A stretch of 64,000 nucleotides of DNA from Candidatus Accumulibacter cognatus (GTDB lineage: Bacteria; Pseudomonadota; Gammaproteobacteria; Burkholderiales; Rhodocyclaceae): assembly GCA_013414765.1 (NCBI GenBank), contig CP058708.1, positions 2,475,553-2,539,552 on the forward strand, written 5' to 3'. Both the position numbers and the translations under genes were made by a program. Shown in pieces: positions 56,240-64,000 of this stretch. How positions within the stretch are numbered: position 1 is the stretch's first letter; each line of letters starts with the position of its first letter. Below the pieces are notes generated by a model that ran no database searches, was not told the DNA's origin, and worked only from the letters and a program-made list of their open reading frames with translations.

Positions 56240-58183
56240 ATGTGCGGCATAACCGGAATTTTCGATACTAGAGGCCGACGTGATATCGATCGCGCCGTGC
56301 TCATGCGGATGAACGAGTCACAGCACCATCGTGGCCCGGACGAGAGTGGTTTGCATGTCGAACCAGGCGTTGGCCTGGGGCACCGGCGGCTCTCTATCAT
56401 CGACCTGTCGACCGGCCAGCAGCCGCTCTACAACGAGGACCAGAGCGTTTGCGTAGTGTTCAACGGCGAGATCTACAATTACCAGGAACTGATCCCGGAA
56501 TTGCTGGCGCTTGGACATGTTTTCCACACCCGTAGCGATACCGAGGTCATCGTGCACGCCTGGGAAGCTTGGGGCGGGGATTGCGTTCAACGCTTTCGCG
56601 GCATGTTCGCCTTTGCCCTCTGGGATCGCAACCGCGAAACGCTTTTCCTGGCACGTGACCGGCTAGCGGTCAAGCCACTCTACTATGCTCTGCTGCCGGA
56701 CGGGATCCTTCTCTTCGGTTCCGAACTCAAATCCCTGCTGGCCCATGGCGCTCTGGCCCGCGACATTGATCCGCTGGCGGTTGAAGAATACTTCGCGCTC
56801 GGTTATGTGGCCGAACCGAGAACCATTTTTCGTCAGGCCAGGAAGCTGCCACCCGGCCACACGCTGACGCTACGCCGCGGCATCCCGGTTGCACACCCGA
56901 AAGAGTATTGGGATCTGCGCTTCAGCCTTGACAACCAGTGTTCGATGGAGGCGGCCTGTGCGCAACTCGACGACAAGCTCAGCGAGTCGATTCGCCTGCG
57001 CATGATCTCGGAAGTGCCGCTCGGCGCCTTCCTTTCCGGGGGGGTCGATTCAAGCGCGGTCGTCGCGCTGATGGCCGGGCTCTCGGCCGGGCCAGTCAAT
57101 ACCTGTTCGATTGCCTTTGATGACCCGGCTTTCAACGAAGCCGAATTTGCCCAAACGATTGCCAGCCGTTATCAAACAAACCATCACAGCGAACTGGTGG
57201 CCAGCGATGACTTCGATCTGATCGACACCCTGGCCAGGCTTTACGACGAACCTTATGCCGACAGCTCGGCGATTCCGACCTACCGGGTTTGTCAGTTGGC
57301 ACGGAAGCATGTCACGGTGGCCCTCTCGGGCGATGGGGGGGATGAGACTTTCGGAGGTTATCGCCGTTATCGTCTACACCTGATGGAAGAGCGCCTGCGC
57401 TCGGCGATGCCGCATAGCGTACGCCGACCACTGTTTGGCCTGCTGGGCCGCGTCTACCCGAAAGCGGACTGGGCGCCGCGCATGTTCCGCGCCAAGACGA
57501 CGTTTCAAGGCATGGGGAGAACTTCGGTGGAAGCTTATTTCCATTCCGTGTCGATCCTGCGGGGACCGATGCGCAGCGAACTTTTTACCGATCGTTTCCG
57601 CCGTGAAATCGACGGTTACAGCGCTGAAGATGTTTTTCGCTACCATGCGGGGCGGGCGGACACAGACGATCCGCTGGCCATGATCCAGTACCTCGATCTC
57701 AAAACCTATCTGGTCGGTGACATCAATACCAAGGTTGACCGCGCCAGCATGGCGCACTCACTAGAGGTGCGAGAACCGCTGATGGATCACCCACTGGTCG
57801 AATGGATGGCGACGTTACCTTCTTCGCTCAAGGTGCGCGGACGAGAAGGCAAGTTTCTGCTAAAAAAAGCAATGGAACTTCGTTTGCCACAAGACATTCT
57901 GTACCGCCCGAAAATGGGTTTTGCCGTGCCGCTGGCCCGTTGGTTCCGCGGCCCGCTCAGGGAGCGCGTTCGCCAGGCCGTGCTTGGCCCACGCCTGGCA
58001 GCGACCGGCTGGTTCAACCAGGATTATCTGCGACACCTGGTCGATGCCCATCAATCGGGGGCGAGCGACTACAGTTCGCCCTTGTGGACGGTGCTGATGT
58101 TTGAAGCCTTCCTGCGCAATGTCCTGGATGCCCAGCCGACCGATCCGGTGGCCATGGTCGCCGCAGCGCAAGCACCACGATGA
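56240..58183 (+). CDS. XrtA-linked asparagine-synthase-type amidotransferase
   Basis: Class II glutamine amidotransferase fused to an Asn-synthase domain, 647 residues. Cys2 (MCGITG) is the glutaminase nucleophile. The PP-loop is LSGGVDSSAVVALM near residue 265, with ALSGDGGDETFGGY near 360. This subgroup is specific for PEP-CTERM loci (TIGR03108 by memory) and probably amidates a sugar acid or other polymer group rather than free aspartate. Its stop overlaps the next start (ATGA). Confidence 0.9.
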   Translation: MCGITGIFDTRGRRDIDRAVLMRMNESQHHRGPDESGLHVEPGVGLGHRRLSIIDLSTGQQPLYNEDQSVCVVFNGEIYNYQELIPELLALGHVFHTRSDTEVIVHAWEAWGGDCVQRFRGMFAFALWDRNRETLFLARDRLAVKPLYYALLPDGILLFGSELKSLLAHGALARDIDPLAVEEYFALGYVAEPRTIFRQARKLPPGHTLTLRRGIPVAHPKEYWDLRFSLDNQCSMEAACAQLDDKLSESIRLRMISEVPLGAFLSGGVDSSAVVALMAGLSAGPVNTCSIAFDDPAFNEAEFAQTIASRYQTNHHSELVASDDFDLIDTLARLYDEPYADSSAIPTYRVCQLARKHVTVALSGDGGDETFGGYRRYRLHLMEERLRSAMPHSVRRPLFGLLGRVYPKADWAPRMFRAKTTFQGMGRTSVEAYFHSVSILRGPMRSELFTDRFRREIDGYSAEDVFRYHAGRADTDDPLAMIQYLDLKTYLVGDINTKVDRASMAHSLEVREPLMDHPLVEWMATLPSSLKVRGREGKFLLKKAMELRLPQDILYRPKMGFAVPLARWFRGPLRERVRQAVLGPRLAATGWFNQDYLRHLVDAHQSGASDYSSPLWTVLMFEAFLRNVLDAQPTDPVAMVAAAQAPR

Positions 58184-59391
58184 GCCTCCGTGTTCTGCAC
58201 GTGCTTGACCATTCGTTGCCGTTGCACAGCGGCTACAGCTTTCGTACTTTGGCCATTTTGCGTGAGCAGCGCGCGCTGGGCTGGGAAACGGTGCATCTGA
58301 CGACGCCAAAACAGGGTGCCGGGGCAGTCCTGCAGGAAGAGGTCGATGGCTGGCTTTTTCATCGTACGCCGAGTGCCGAAGGCAGCGGCCTGCTCCATCA
58401 GATGCGATTGACGACCACTCGCCTGCAGGATGTCGTACGGGCTACGCGACCGGATCTCATTCATGCCCATTCACCCGTCCTCAATGCTCTGCCGAGCCTC
58501 TGGGTCGGTCGCCGGCAGCGCCTACCGGTGGTCTATGAGATGCGCGCTTCCTGGGAGGATGCAGCCGTCGATCATGGCACGACGAAGGAAGGTAGCCTGC
58601 GCTACCGGGTATCGAGAGGGTTGGAGAGCCTGGCACTTCGCCACGCCGATCAGGTGACGACGATTTGTGAAGGTCTGCGTGGCGATATTGCCATTCGCGG
58701 TATCCCGCCCGAGCGAATCACGGTGATCCCGAACGCCGTAGACGTCAGCCTGTTTCGTTATGGTGTCGAACCCGATGCCCGGTTGCGCCGTTCGCTGGGA
58801 CTCGAAGGCGCGACCGTCGTCGGTTTTGCCGGTTCATTTTATGGGTACGAAGGCCTTGATCTGCTGATCGAGGCGGCCCGCAGGATGCTTCCCCGACATC
58901 CGCGGCTGCGTGTGCTGATGGTCGGTGGCGGACCGCAGGAGAGCAACCTGAAAGCACAGGTTGTCGCCGCCGGGATGCAGGAGCAGGTGATTTTTACTGG
59001 CCGGGTAGCGCACACTGAGGTGCAACGCTATTACGAACTGATCGACGTGCTGGCGTATCCGCGTTTACCGATCCGGTTGACCGAACTGGTCACGCCGCTC
59101 AAGCCACTTGAAGCCATGGCGCAGGGGCGGATGCTGGTAGCCTCTGACGTCGGTGGCCACCGCGAGTTGATCCGGCACGGCGAAACCGGTTTCCTGTTTC
59201 GTGCCGGTGATCCTGCGTCCCTCGCAGCGGCGATCGAAGACCTTCTGGCCAAACGCCCTTTGTGGCCACAGATTCGTCGGCAAGCGCGTGGCTTTGTCGA
59301 GGTCGAGCGTACCTGGGCCGACAGTGTGGCCCGCTATCGCGAGGTCTACTGTCGAGCACTAGCCCGTTATGATCGTCGTCCAACCATTTAA
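58180..59391 (+). CDS. XrtA-linked glycosyltransferase, GT4 type (TIGR04063-like)
   Basis: 403 residues; starts MSLRVLHVLDHSLPLHSGYSFRT, the family pattern of exosortase-linked glycosyltransferases. The donor domain has VIPNAVDVSLF, GFAGSFYGYEGLDLLIEA and PLKPLEAMAQGRMLVASDVGGHRELI. Coupled to the amidotransferase by 4 nt. The acceptor is unknown; by context it extends the repeat unit of the exopolysaccharide. Confidence 0.88.
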   Translation: MSLRVLHVLDHSLPLHSGYSFRTLAILREQRALGWETVHLTTPKQGAGAVLQEEVDGWLFHRTPSAEGSGLLHQMRLTTTRLQDVVRATRPDLIHAHSPVLNALPSLWVGRRQRLPVVYEMRASWEDAAVDHGTTKEGSLRYRVSRGLESLALRHADQVTTICEGLRGDIAIRGIPPERITVIPNAVDVSLFRYGVEPDARLRRSLGLEGATVVGFAGSFYGYEGLDLLIEAARRMLPRHPRLRVLMVGGGPQESNLKAQVVAAGMQEQVIFTGRVAHTEVQRYYELIDVLAYPRLPIRLTELVTPLKPLEAMAQGRMLVASDVGGHRELIRHGETGFLFRAGDPASLAAAIEDLLAKRPLWPQIRRQARGFVEVERTWADSVARYREVYCRALARYDRRPTI

Positions 59392-59406
59392 TCCAGGGGC
59401 TGCATT

Positions 59407-61332
59407 GTGTGTGGTATTCACGGTATCTATCGTTTTGACGGGCTGAGCGTCGAGCCCAGAATTCTCACCGCGATGGGTGATCGCACGCGTCACCGCGGTC
59501 CCGATGATGAAGGCAGTCACGTCGATGGCCCCTGCGGCATCGCCATGCGCCGACTGTCGATCATCGACCTGGCTGGTGGTCACCAGCCACTTTCGAATGC
59601 CGATGGAACGTTGTGGCTGGTGTGCAATGGCGAGATCTACAACTTCCGCGAGTTGCGCAGCGAGCTGCAGGCAAAGCACTATCATTTCAAGACCGGCTCC
59701 GATTCCGAGGTGATGTTGCACCTTTATGACGCCGAGGGTGACGACTTCATCCACCGGTTGAACGGCATGTTTGACTTTGCGCTCTGGGACGCGCGTCGGC
59801 GTCGCTTGCTGATTGGCCGCGACCGACTCGGGGTGAAGCCGCTGTACGTGCTGCAGGACGGGCAGCAGCTTGCCTTTGCCAGTGAAGCCAAAGCCCTGCT
59901 GGCCTTGCCAGGTGTCCGTGCAGAACTTGACCGGCAGGTCGTTGCCGACTACCTGCACCTCGGCTACGTCGCCGCGCCTGACTGTATCTTCCGGGGAATT
60001 CGCAAGTTGCCACCAGCCACGCTGCTGGCGGTCGAAGGCGGTCAGGTGCACGAATGGCGCTACTGGCGGCTGCCCGATCGGGTTCGCCAGGATATTTCCG
60101 AGAGCGAGTGGAGCGAATCCGTGCGGACTCAGCTTGAGGAATCTGTACGCATGCAGATGGTCAGCGATGTCCCGATCGGAGCCTTTCTCTCGGGGGGCGT
60201 CGATTCGAGCGCAGTAGTTGGTTTGATGGCCCGTCACTCGCCGCAGCCGATACGCACCTATGCCATCGGTTTTGCTGGTGGCGAAGCCGAGGCACTGTAT
60301 AACGAATTGCCTTATGCACGTCGAGTTGCCGAACTGTTTTCAACGCAGCATCGCGAGATTCTCGTTCGTCCCGACGTCGTCGCATTATTGCCAAAGCTGC
60401 TATGGCATATGGATGAGCCTTTGTCGGACACTGCATTCATTACCACCTTCCTGGTTTCTGAGTTTGCGCGCCAGGATGTCAAGGTGATCTTGTCCGGGGT
60501 CGGTGGCGATGAGCTGTTCGGCGGCTACCGCCGCTACCTCGGTGGCCATTACGCCCAGCGTTATCGGCGCTTGCCCGACTGGTTGCGGCGTTCGGCGAGT
60601 TTTGCGGCTGCGCACTTGCCTGCCGATCGGCACTCCGGGTTTCTCAATACGCTGCGCCTGGCCAAGGGTTTTCTGGCATCCGCTGAAATGACTGCCGACG
60701 AACGCTATCGCAGCTACCTGCAGGTGCTCGATCGACAGGCAGTCGCAGCTTTGTTGATCGAACCGGGTGGGGCGGCGTCCGATTCGCTGGCGCGTGCTTT
60801 TGCTGCCGCCGGTAATGCGGACGAACTCAACCGCATGTTCGCGGTCGATGCCGAAACGCAACTACCTGACGATTTGCTGCTGCTCACCGACAAGATGAGC
60901 ATGGCCGTGTCGCTTGAATGCCGGGTGCCGTTGCTCGATCATGAACTCGTCGAACTAGCAGCGGCCATGCCGGCATCGATCAAGATGCGTGACGGCCGGC
61001 TCAAACATCTCTTCAAGGCGTCGCTCGCTGATTTGCTGCCCGACGACATCCTTAACCGCAAGAAGCGTGGTTTTGGCACGCCGATGGGCGCCTGGCTGAA
61101 GCGCGAACTGGCACCCCTGCTGAGTCGATTGCTGGCGGCCGAGGTGGTGACAGCACGGGGTCTGTTCCGCCAATCGGCGGTCGACCAGTTGGTGGCAGCG
61201 CACGCAGCCAACCGCATGGACGGTACCGACATCCTGTTGGCCCTGATGAACCTCGAGATCTGGAGCCGGATTTATCTCGACCATCGAGACCCGGGCAACG
61301 TTGCCGAAGAACTGAAAAGCTACGTCGCATGA
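59407..61332 (+). CDS. asnB: second asparagine-synthase-type amidotransferase
   Basis: 641 residues with GTG start so that Cys2 (MCGIHG) is exposed as the glutaminase nucleophile; AGGGG lies upstream. The PP-loop LSGGVDSSAVVGLM is near residue 260, with GVGGDELFGGYRRY near 365. It is only partly similar to the first copy. It may be a true asparagine synthetase or a second polymer-amidating enzyme; context favours the latter. Stop overlaps the next start by 4 nt. Confidence 0.88.
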   Translation: MCGIHGIYRFDGLSVEPRILTAMGDRTRHRGPDDEGSHVDGPCGIAMRRLSIIDLAGGHQPLSNADGTLWLVCNGEIYNFRELRSELQAKHYHFKTGSDSEVMLHLYDAEGDDFIHRLNGMFDFALWDARRRRLLIGRDRLGVKPLYVLQDGQQLAFASEAKALLALPGVRAELDRQVVADYLHLGYVAAPDCIFRGIRKLPPATLLAVEGGQVHEWRYWRLPDRVRQDISESEWSESVRTQLEESVRMQMVSDVPIGAFLSGGVDSSAVVGLMARHSPQPIRTYAIGFAGGEAEALYNELPYARRVAELFSTQHREILVRPDVVALLPKLLWHMDEPLSDTAFITTFLVSEFARQDVKVILSGVGGDELFGGYRRYLGGHYAQRYRRLPDWLRRSASFAAAHLPADRHSGFLNTLRLAKGFLASAEMTADERYRSYLQVLDRQAVAALLIEPGGAASDSLARAFAAAGNADELNRMFAVDAETQLPDDLLLLTDKMSMAVSLECRVPLLDHELVELAAAMPASIKMRDGRLKHLFKASLADLLPDDILNRKKRGFGTPMGAWLKRELAPLLSRLLAAEVVTARGLFRQSAVDQLVAAHAANRMDGTDILLALMNLEIWSRIYLDHRDPGNVAEELKSYVA

Positions 61333-62543
61333 ACATCCTTTACGTCTGCCACCGTTTTCCATTCCCGCCCAAGCGTGGCGGAAAAATCCGGCCTTTTAAC
61401 ATGATCCGCCATCTCTCGGCCAGCGGCCATCGGGTGACGGTCTGTTCGCTCGTGCGCTCATCTCAGGAAGCCGAGGAAGGCCGCGGGATTGCACCGCACT
61501 GTGCCGCGTTCGAGATGGCTCAGGTTTCTGATCCGGTACAGACTCTGAGAATGGTCGCCCGCCTTCCCGTGCTGCAGCCTTCATCAATGGGTTATTTCTA
61601 TTCCGCGTCGCTGCGGCAATGCTTGCGCCGACTATTGAGCGCGCAGCAGTGGGATCTGATCTTTGTCCATTGCTCATCGGTCGCGCAGTATGTCGAACAG
61701 GTTCGCGACGTGCCAAAGATCCTCGACTTCGGTGACATGGATTCGCAAAAATGGCTCGAGTATGCCAACTACAAACCCTTTCCGCTTTCCCTCGGCTATC
61801 GGCTGGAAGGCATGAAAATGCTGGCGGCTGAAAAACGTCTGGCCAGACTGTTCGATTTCTGTACGGCGACCACCCACGCCGAGTGGGAGACACTCGAAGG
61901 CTATGGCACTGGCGTGGCGACCGACTGGTTTCCGAACGGTGTCGATAGCGAGTTTTTCTGCCCTTCCAACGAACCCTATGACGCGGATACCATCAGCTTC
62001 ATTGGCCGGATGGACTACTACCCGAATCAGGAATGCATGGCGCGTTTCTGTGAGCAGATCTGGCCTTTGCTCAGGCGCTGTCGGCCGAACATCAAATTGT
62101 TGATCGTCGGTGCCGATCCATCGCCAGAGATGCAAAAGCTGGGTGATCTTCCTGGTGTCACCGTCACCGGTTCGGTGCCCGATGTTCGCCCATACATTCG
62201 CAACTCGGCGCTGATGGTGGCGCCACTCAACATTGCCCGCGGTACGCAGAACAAGATTCTCGAGGCAATGGCCATGGGTGTGCCGGTGGTGACCAGCCGG
62301 GTTGCCGCAGGTGGCGTCGACGCCGAGTCCGTGAAGCATTTCCTTGTTGCTGATACAACAGAAGAATATTCTGCAGCGATTCTGCGGATCCTGGACGATC
62401 CGGCGGAACGACAGCGACTGGCACTGGCTGGACGGCAGCGCATGCTCAGCAACCATGCCTGGCCGAATTCGATGGCAAGACTAGACCAGATTGTTGATCG
62501 CTGCATCAGGAACTTCTCGCAAAGCAAAAGGAAACTCGCATGA
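61329..62543 (+). CDS. XrtA-linked glycosyltransferase (TIGR03087-like)
   Basis: 404 residues, starting MNILYVCHRFPFPPKRGGKIRPFNMIRHL, typical of sugar transferases of XrtA loci (group recognised by memory). It has CSSVAQYVEQVRDVPKILDFGDMDS in the acceptor half and ISFIGRMDYYPNQECMARFCEQIWPLL plus GTQNKILEAMAMGVPVVTSR in the donor half. Coupled at both ends by 4-nt overlaps. Sugar unknown. Confidence 0.88.
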   Translation: MNILYVCHRFPFPPKRGGKIRPFNMIRHLSASGHRVTVCSLVRSSQEAEEGRGIAPHCAAFEMAQVSDPVQTLRMVARLPVLQPSSMGYFYSASLRQCLRRLLSAQQWDLIFVHCSSVAQYVEQVRDVPKILDFGDMDSQKWLEYANYKPFPLSLGYRLEGMKMLAAEKRLARLFDFCTATTHAEWETLEGYGTGVATDWFPNGVDSEFFCPSNEPYDADTISFIGRMDYYPNQECMARFCEQIWPLLRRCRPNIKLLIVGADPSPEMQKLGDLPGVTVTGSVPDVRPYIRNSALMVAPLNIARGTQNKILEAMAMGVPVVTSRVAAGGVDAESVKHFLVADTTEEYSAAILRILDDPAERQRLALAGRQRMLSNHAWPNSMARLDQIVDRCIRNFSQSKRKLA

Positions 62544-63856
62544 AAATTAGCATTTTCGGTCTGGGCTATGTCGGTGCGGTGTCGCTGGCGTGTCTTACTC
62601 GTGATGGTCACGAGGTGATCGGCGTCGATATCGATGCGACCAAACTGGAACTGATCATGGCTGGCAAGACTCCGGTGGTCGAGGAGGGGATGGTCGACCT
62701 GATGGCCCTTGCCGTGGCCAGTGGTCGCGTCACCGTCACCACCGATGCGCAGCAGGCAGTGCTCGACAGTGAGGTTTCCCTGGTTTGTGTTGGAACGCCG
62801 TCCGCATCCAACGGTAGTCAAGATCAGGGGGCGATCCTGCGTCTGGCGGCAGAGATGGGCTGTGCGATCGCTGGCAAGCATGAGCCGCACATCGTCGTCT
62901 TTCGTTCGACGCTGGTGCCCGGTACGGTTGAGGACGTGCTGCGGCCGATTATCGAAGAAAAATCCGGTAAAAGGGATGGCGAAGGTTTTTTTCTCTGCTT
63001 TCAGCCGGAGTTTCTGCGCGAAGGATCGTCGATTCGCGATTACGACAAACCTCCGTTCACCATCGTCGGTGCCAACCATGCGTATCCTGTCAAGCGCTTG
63101 CGCGCACTGTTTGGCAATTTGCCGTGCCGCTTCATTGAAACCTCGGTTCGCTCCGCCGAGATGATGAAATATTGCTGTAACAACTTTCATGCGCTCAAGA
63201 TCACCTTCGCCAATGAAACGGCACGCCTTTGCGAAGCTCTCGGCGTCGATGCCTTCGAGGTGATGGATCTGGTCTGTCAGGATACACAGCTCAATATTTC
63301 GACGGCGTATCTCAAGCCCGGCTATGCCTTTGGCGGCTCGTGTCTGCCGAAGGATCTGCGCGCGACGACCTACCTTGCCAAGATCCACGACGTGGACATC
63401 CCGATGCTTGGTGGCATCATGCAGTCGAACCGCAATCATCTGGAACTGGCGCTGCGAAAACTGCTTTCCCTCGGCAAGCGAAAGATCGGTTTCGTCGGAC
63501 TGTCGTTCAAGACCGGTACTGACGACCTGCGAGAGAGTCCGCTGGTGACGCTGGCAGAACAACTCATCGGCAAGGGGATGCAACTGGCCATTTATGATCC
63601 GGAGGTCCATCTGGCAAGTCTACTTGGAGCCAACCGCAGCTTCATCCAGACGCATCTGCCGCATATCGGGCAGATGATGAGGCCGGAACTCGAGGAGGTC
63701 ATTCGAGAGTCGGAGGTGCTGGTGATTGGGCTCGCCGGACAGGCGGTCGCGGATACCCTGGCCAGATCATGCAGTTCCGGGCAGGTGCTGCTTGATCTGG
63801 TCCGGCTTCCAAATCGTCCAGCGATTGCGGCCAGAGTGCTTGGATTGTGCTGGTAG
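62540..63856 (+). CDS. algD: GDP-mannose 6-dehydrogenase (AlgD type)
   Basis: NAD+-dependent four-electron oxidation of GDP-mannose to GDP-mannuronate. The 438-residue protein has the Rossmann motif FGLGYVGAVSLACL at the N-terminus, PEFLREGSSIRDYD near 155, and the catalytic Cys268 in FGGSCLPKDLRA, the same number as in the Pseudomonas enzyme. A UDP-glucose dehydrogenase is less likely given sequence style and the linked manC. AGG-type site is weak; coupling by ATGA to the gene upstream. It suggests a uronic acid in the polymer. Confidence 0.88.
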   Translation: MKISIFGLGYVGAVSLACLTRDGHEVIGVDIDATKLELIMAGKTPVVEEGMVDLMALAVASGRVTVTTDAQQAVLDSEVSLVCVGTPSASNGSQDQGAILRLAAEMGCAIAGKHEPHIVVFRSTLVPGTVEDVLRPIIEEKSGKRDGEGFFLCFQPEFLREGSSIRDYDKPPFTIVGANHAYPVKRLRALFGNLPCRFIETSVRSAEMMKYCCNNFHALKITFANETARLCEALGVDAFEVMDLVCQDTQLNISTAYLKPGYAFGGSCLPKDLRATTYLAKIHDVDIPMLGGIMQSNRNHLELALRKLLSLGKRKIGFVGLSFKTGTDDLRESPLVTLAEQLIGKGMQLAIYDPEVHLASLLGANRSFIQTHLPHIGQMMRPELEEVIRESEVLVIGLAGQAVADTLARSCSSGQVLLDLVRLPNRPAIAARVLGLCW

Positions 63857-63867
63857 GGACAGGCCGC

Positions 63868-64000
63868 ATGTCGGACTCCGCTCGGCGCTGGCATCTGAGT
63901 GTCTGGGTCAGTCTGATCATCCTGGCTGGCGCGCTGTTATCCTTGGCGCCATACATGACGAGTCAGCTGGCGCTGCTGATTGCTCTCTCTGGATGGGTCT
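63868..64000 (+). CDS. membrane protein, 5' end only
   Basis: ATG at 63868, 11 nt after the dehydrogenase stop. The 44 visible residues start MSDSARRWHLSV and contain one membrane helix (LIILAGALLSLAP) and the start of a second. By position it may be an O-antigen ligase-, polymerase- or flippase-type protein of the polysaccharide cluster, but the visible part cannot decide. Confidence 0.6.
   Translation, partial: MSDSARRWHLSVWVSLIILAGALLSLAPYMTSQLALLIALSGWV

Noticed and set aside
62027-63610. 527-codon open frame on the minus strand
   Set aside because: Antisense to algD and the preceding glycosyltransferase, with no recognisable domain.

Overview
The window is GC-rich chromosomal DNA of a Gram-negative bacterium, most likely a betaproteobacterium of the Rhodocyclaceae / Candidatus Accumulibacter type. 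This is inferred from the smc-zipA-ligA order, the dap cluster with prmB, the tandem OmpC-type porins, the two-gene LPS core unit and a large XrtA (exosortase A) exopolysaccharide locus. No species-level marker is present.

Layout. (1) 1-7.4 kb, minus strand: smc-zipA-ligA-hpt, a housekeeping run for chromosome structure, division, DNA ligation and purine salvage. (2) 7.5-16.7 kb, plus strand: queF, dapC, dapD, a PilT/PilU-type ATPase, dapE, prmB, a GDSL lipoprotein esterase and pepN, followed by tRNA-Arg(ACG) with its own promoter. (3) 16.9-28.66 kb: an 11.7-kb integrative island inserted in the 3' half of the tRNA gene. It is bounded by 56-bp direct repeats that match at 54 positions and carries paired 10-bp integrase-arm-like repeats at both ends. 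It encodes a tyrosine integrase, an AlpA-like regulator with a tightly coupled replication-type operon (including a DUF3987 ATPase), a short operon of small proteins, and a restriction-modification cargo. The cargo is a NotI-family endonuclease plus a D12-class adenine methyltransferase that has an N-terminal DNA-binding-like extension and twin operators around its promoter. (4) 28.7-31.1 kb: a LysE-family exporter, an attC-like element and a decayed integron-type integrase. (5) 31.3-34.8 kb, minus: rfbD, rfbB and a bifunctional manC, which make dTDP-rhamnose precursors and GDP-mannose. (6) 34.9-43.6 kb: waaC-waaA on the plus strand; tolC, pcm, rpsT and two paralogous porins on the minus strand; and a membrane-anchored protein of unknown function. 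(7) 44.0-64 kb, plus: a nearly continuous XrtA/PEP-CTERM exopolysaccharide cluster. It contains an export lipoprotein, chain-length regulator, tyrosine kinase, outer-membrane barrel, AAA ATPase, UDP-GlcNAc 2-epimerase, polysaccharide deacetylase, FemAB-like protein, XrtA fused to EpsI, three glycosyltransferases, two asparagine-synthase-type amidotransferases, GDP-mannose 6-dehydrogenase and the start of a membrane protein.

How the parts fit. Regions 5-7 are one envelope district. manC and the dehydrogenase would supply GDP-mannose and GDP-mannuronate, rfbB/rfbD the dTDP-rhamnose branch and the epimerase UDP-ManNAc. The XrtA-linked machinery would assemble and export the polymer, which may be attached to or co-secreted with PEP-CTERM proteins encoded elsewhere. 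The tRNA island is the clearest foreign segment and holds the most unusual features: the R-M cargo and its control region, an origin-like region, a primase-type domain without zinc ligands, and a dispersed imperfect repeat family. In the XrtA locus the most unusual point is a run of seven GGCTAT hexamers that encodes the kinase's C-terminal Tyr-Gly tail and also supplies alternative ATG codons for the next gene.
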